DNA of 6,717 bases, taken from positions 1 to 6,717 of the forward strand of contig JACMLS010000631.1 in NCBI GenBank assembly GCA_014379485.1, in the 5' to 3' direction. Each line of letters begins with the position of its first letter. The stretch's first letter is position 1. The notes beneath the pieces were generated by a model. That model did no database searches, was not told the DNA's origin, and was given only the letters and a program-made list of their open reading frames with translations. The DNA comes from Bacteroidia bacterium. GTDB lineage: Bacteria > Bacteroidota > Bacteroidia > B-17B0 > Aurantibacillaceae. The translations under genes and the position numbers were made by a program. Shown here piece after piece: positions 6,207-6,717 of the stretch.

Positions 6207-6301
6207 CCTCCTTTTTTTTAACCAAAATTGTATTTTTGCCAATGAAAAAGGCTTGGCGGTTAAACATTGTTAAAGCAAATGGAAACGGACAACTTTGACT
6301 T

Positions 6302-6309
6302 TAACTTTG
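6302..6309 (+). promoter_or_regulatory. candidate -7 element TAACTTTG for the htrA-type gene
   Basis: TAACTTTG fits the TAnnTTTG consensus of the Bacteroidota housekeeping sigma factor exactly and lies 43 nt before the ATG, giving a plausible leader of roughly 35-40 nt. No TTG sits at the usual upstream spacing. An overlapping alternative is CAACTTTG (6290-6297, one mismatch) with TTG at 6267-6269, a 20-nt spacer. Motifs this short arise by chance in AT-rich DNA. A stress sigma factor could also drive this gene, but no element for one was recognised. Confidence 0.4.
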
Positions 6310-6352
6310 CGTTATTAAAACAAATAAACACGAAATTAAAAACAACTGACTT

Positions 6353-6717
6353 ATGAAAAAGATAATTTCAACCGTTTTGATCGCTGCTTTGGGTGGCGCT
6401 TCTGCTTTATGTATTGATAAAGCGTTTTCAGAAAAAAAAGAATCTAACCAGCTTTTAAATTACCAGTCAACTCCTGCAAGGTTAACGGGGCTAACAACAA
6501 TGCCTGTTCCGGAAGGAAGTATCAGCTTTGTTAAGGCGGCAGAAACTTCTGTAAACTCAGTTGTACATATTAAAACCACGGGCGAAGAAAAATACAACGC
6601 CAATTCTCAAGACCCCTTTTATAATTTCTTTTACGGACAAAGAAAACCCCAGATCATGCAAGGCAGCGGATCGGGTGTCATTATAAGTACCGACGGTTAT
6701 ATTGTAACCAACAACCA
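6353..6717 (+). CDS. HtrA/Deg-family periplasmic serine protease, N-terminal part only
   Basis: HtrA/Deg proteins degrade or refold damaged envelope proteins. The first 121 codons are present and the frame runs off the window. An export signal or membrane anchor covers about residues 4-22 after MKK. Then come a short linker, SFVKAAETSVNSVVHIKT (58-75), the DPFYNFFYG stretch (87-95) typical of Bacteroidota HtrA, QGSGSGVIIS (103-112) and DGYIVTNN (114-121). The window ends two bases (CA) into the next codon, exactly where the catalytic histidine of TNNHV belongs. The catalytic Asp and Ser and the PDZ domains should follow outside. The ATG at 6353 is the first in this frame with a signal peptide; its leader is A-rich with no Shine-Dalgarno match. 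The gene is divergent from the minus-strand string. The exact subtype (DegP, DegQ or DegS-like) cannot be decided from this part. Confidence 0.92.
   Translation, partial: MKKIISTVLIAALGGASALCIDKAFSEKKESNQLLNYQSTPARLTGLTTMPVPEGSISFVKAAETSVNSVVHIKTTGEEKYNANSQDPFYNFFYGQRKPQIMQGSGSGVIISTDGYIVTNN

Larger units (their letters stand above)
5974..6352. other. 379-bp divergent intergenic region
   Basis: This region separates the leftward gene string from the rightward htrA-type gene. It holds three copies of a 27-bp GCGAAT-rich repeat between 6060 and 6206, an eight-base T-run at 6212-6219, a small inverted repeat GCCAA / TTGGC (6238-6242 and 6253-6257), and TAnnTTTG promoter-type motifs nearer the rightward gene. 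For the leftward genes I found only poor minus-strand promoter matches: the complement of 5985-5992 differs from TAnnTTTG at one base but lies too near the ATG to be convincing. Confidence 0.6.

Noticed and set aside
6231..6238. TATTTTTG as a second TAnnTTTG promoter element
   Set aside because: It matches the consensus but sits in a T-rich run with no TTG at the usual upstream spacing and would give a leader over 100 nt. It was not called as a feature.
6242..6298. An 18-codon reading frame ahead of the htrA-type gene (starting MKKAWRLN)
   Set aside because: Very short, no ribosome-binding signal, and the promoter motifs around 6290-6309 would lie inside or downstream of it. No sign of a leader peptide.

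Overview
The window looks like a chromosomal piece of a Bacteroidota bacterium. This rests on AT-rich, lysine- and asparagine-rich coding sequence, A-rich gene leaders without Shine-Dalgarno sites, a TAnnTTTG promoter-type motif ahead of the one rightward gene, and the character of the proteins (a Bacteroidota-like MltG, a multiheme cytochrome with TPR repeats on a lipoprotein anchor, small conserved-looking hypotheticals). I cannot place it below phylum level. No plasmid, phage, transposase, tRNA, rRNA or Cas gene was seen.

Layout. Positions 1-135 are non-coding, richer in G+C than the genes, and carry an imperfect hairpin just past the last gene. From 5973 down to 136 six genes lie head to tail on the minus strand. 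In transcription order they are: a membrane-anchored protein of unknown function (5973-5290), dapF for diaminopimelate epimerase (5287-4508), an unrecognised 186-residue protein (4429-3869), a GNAT acetyltransferase (3869-3348), a seven-heme cytochrome c lipoprotein with C-terminal TPRs (3334-1172, TTG start) and mltG for the peptidoglycan lytic transglycosylase (1188-136). Gaps are 2, 78, -1, 13 and -17 nt, so this is probably one or two operons, with 4430-4507 the only internal break. A 379-bp divergent intergenic region (5974-6352) holds three copies of a 27-bp GCGAAT-rich repeat set exactly 60 bp apart, the third inverted. It is followed by a T-run and a promoter motif for a rightward HtrA/Deg-family protease gene (6353 onward), which the window cuts inside the codon for the expected catalytic histidine.

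How the genes fit together. DapF makes meso-diaminopimelate for lysine and for the peptidoglycan stem peptide, MltG cuts nascent glycan strands at the inner membrane, and HtrA handles misfolded envelope proteins, so the locus has an envelope theme. The cytochrome lipoprotein would also be outside the cytoplasm, but its electron donor and acceptor cannot be read from the sequence. The acetyltransferase and the 186-residue protein are translationally coupled and may work together. I saw nothing that amounts to a clearly new defence or mobile system. The points most worth a second look are the heptaheme-TPR lipoprotein with its TTG start, the 60-bp-phased repeat cluster, and the two uncharacterised proteins.
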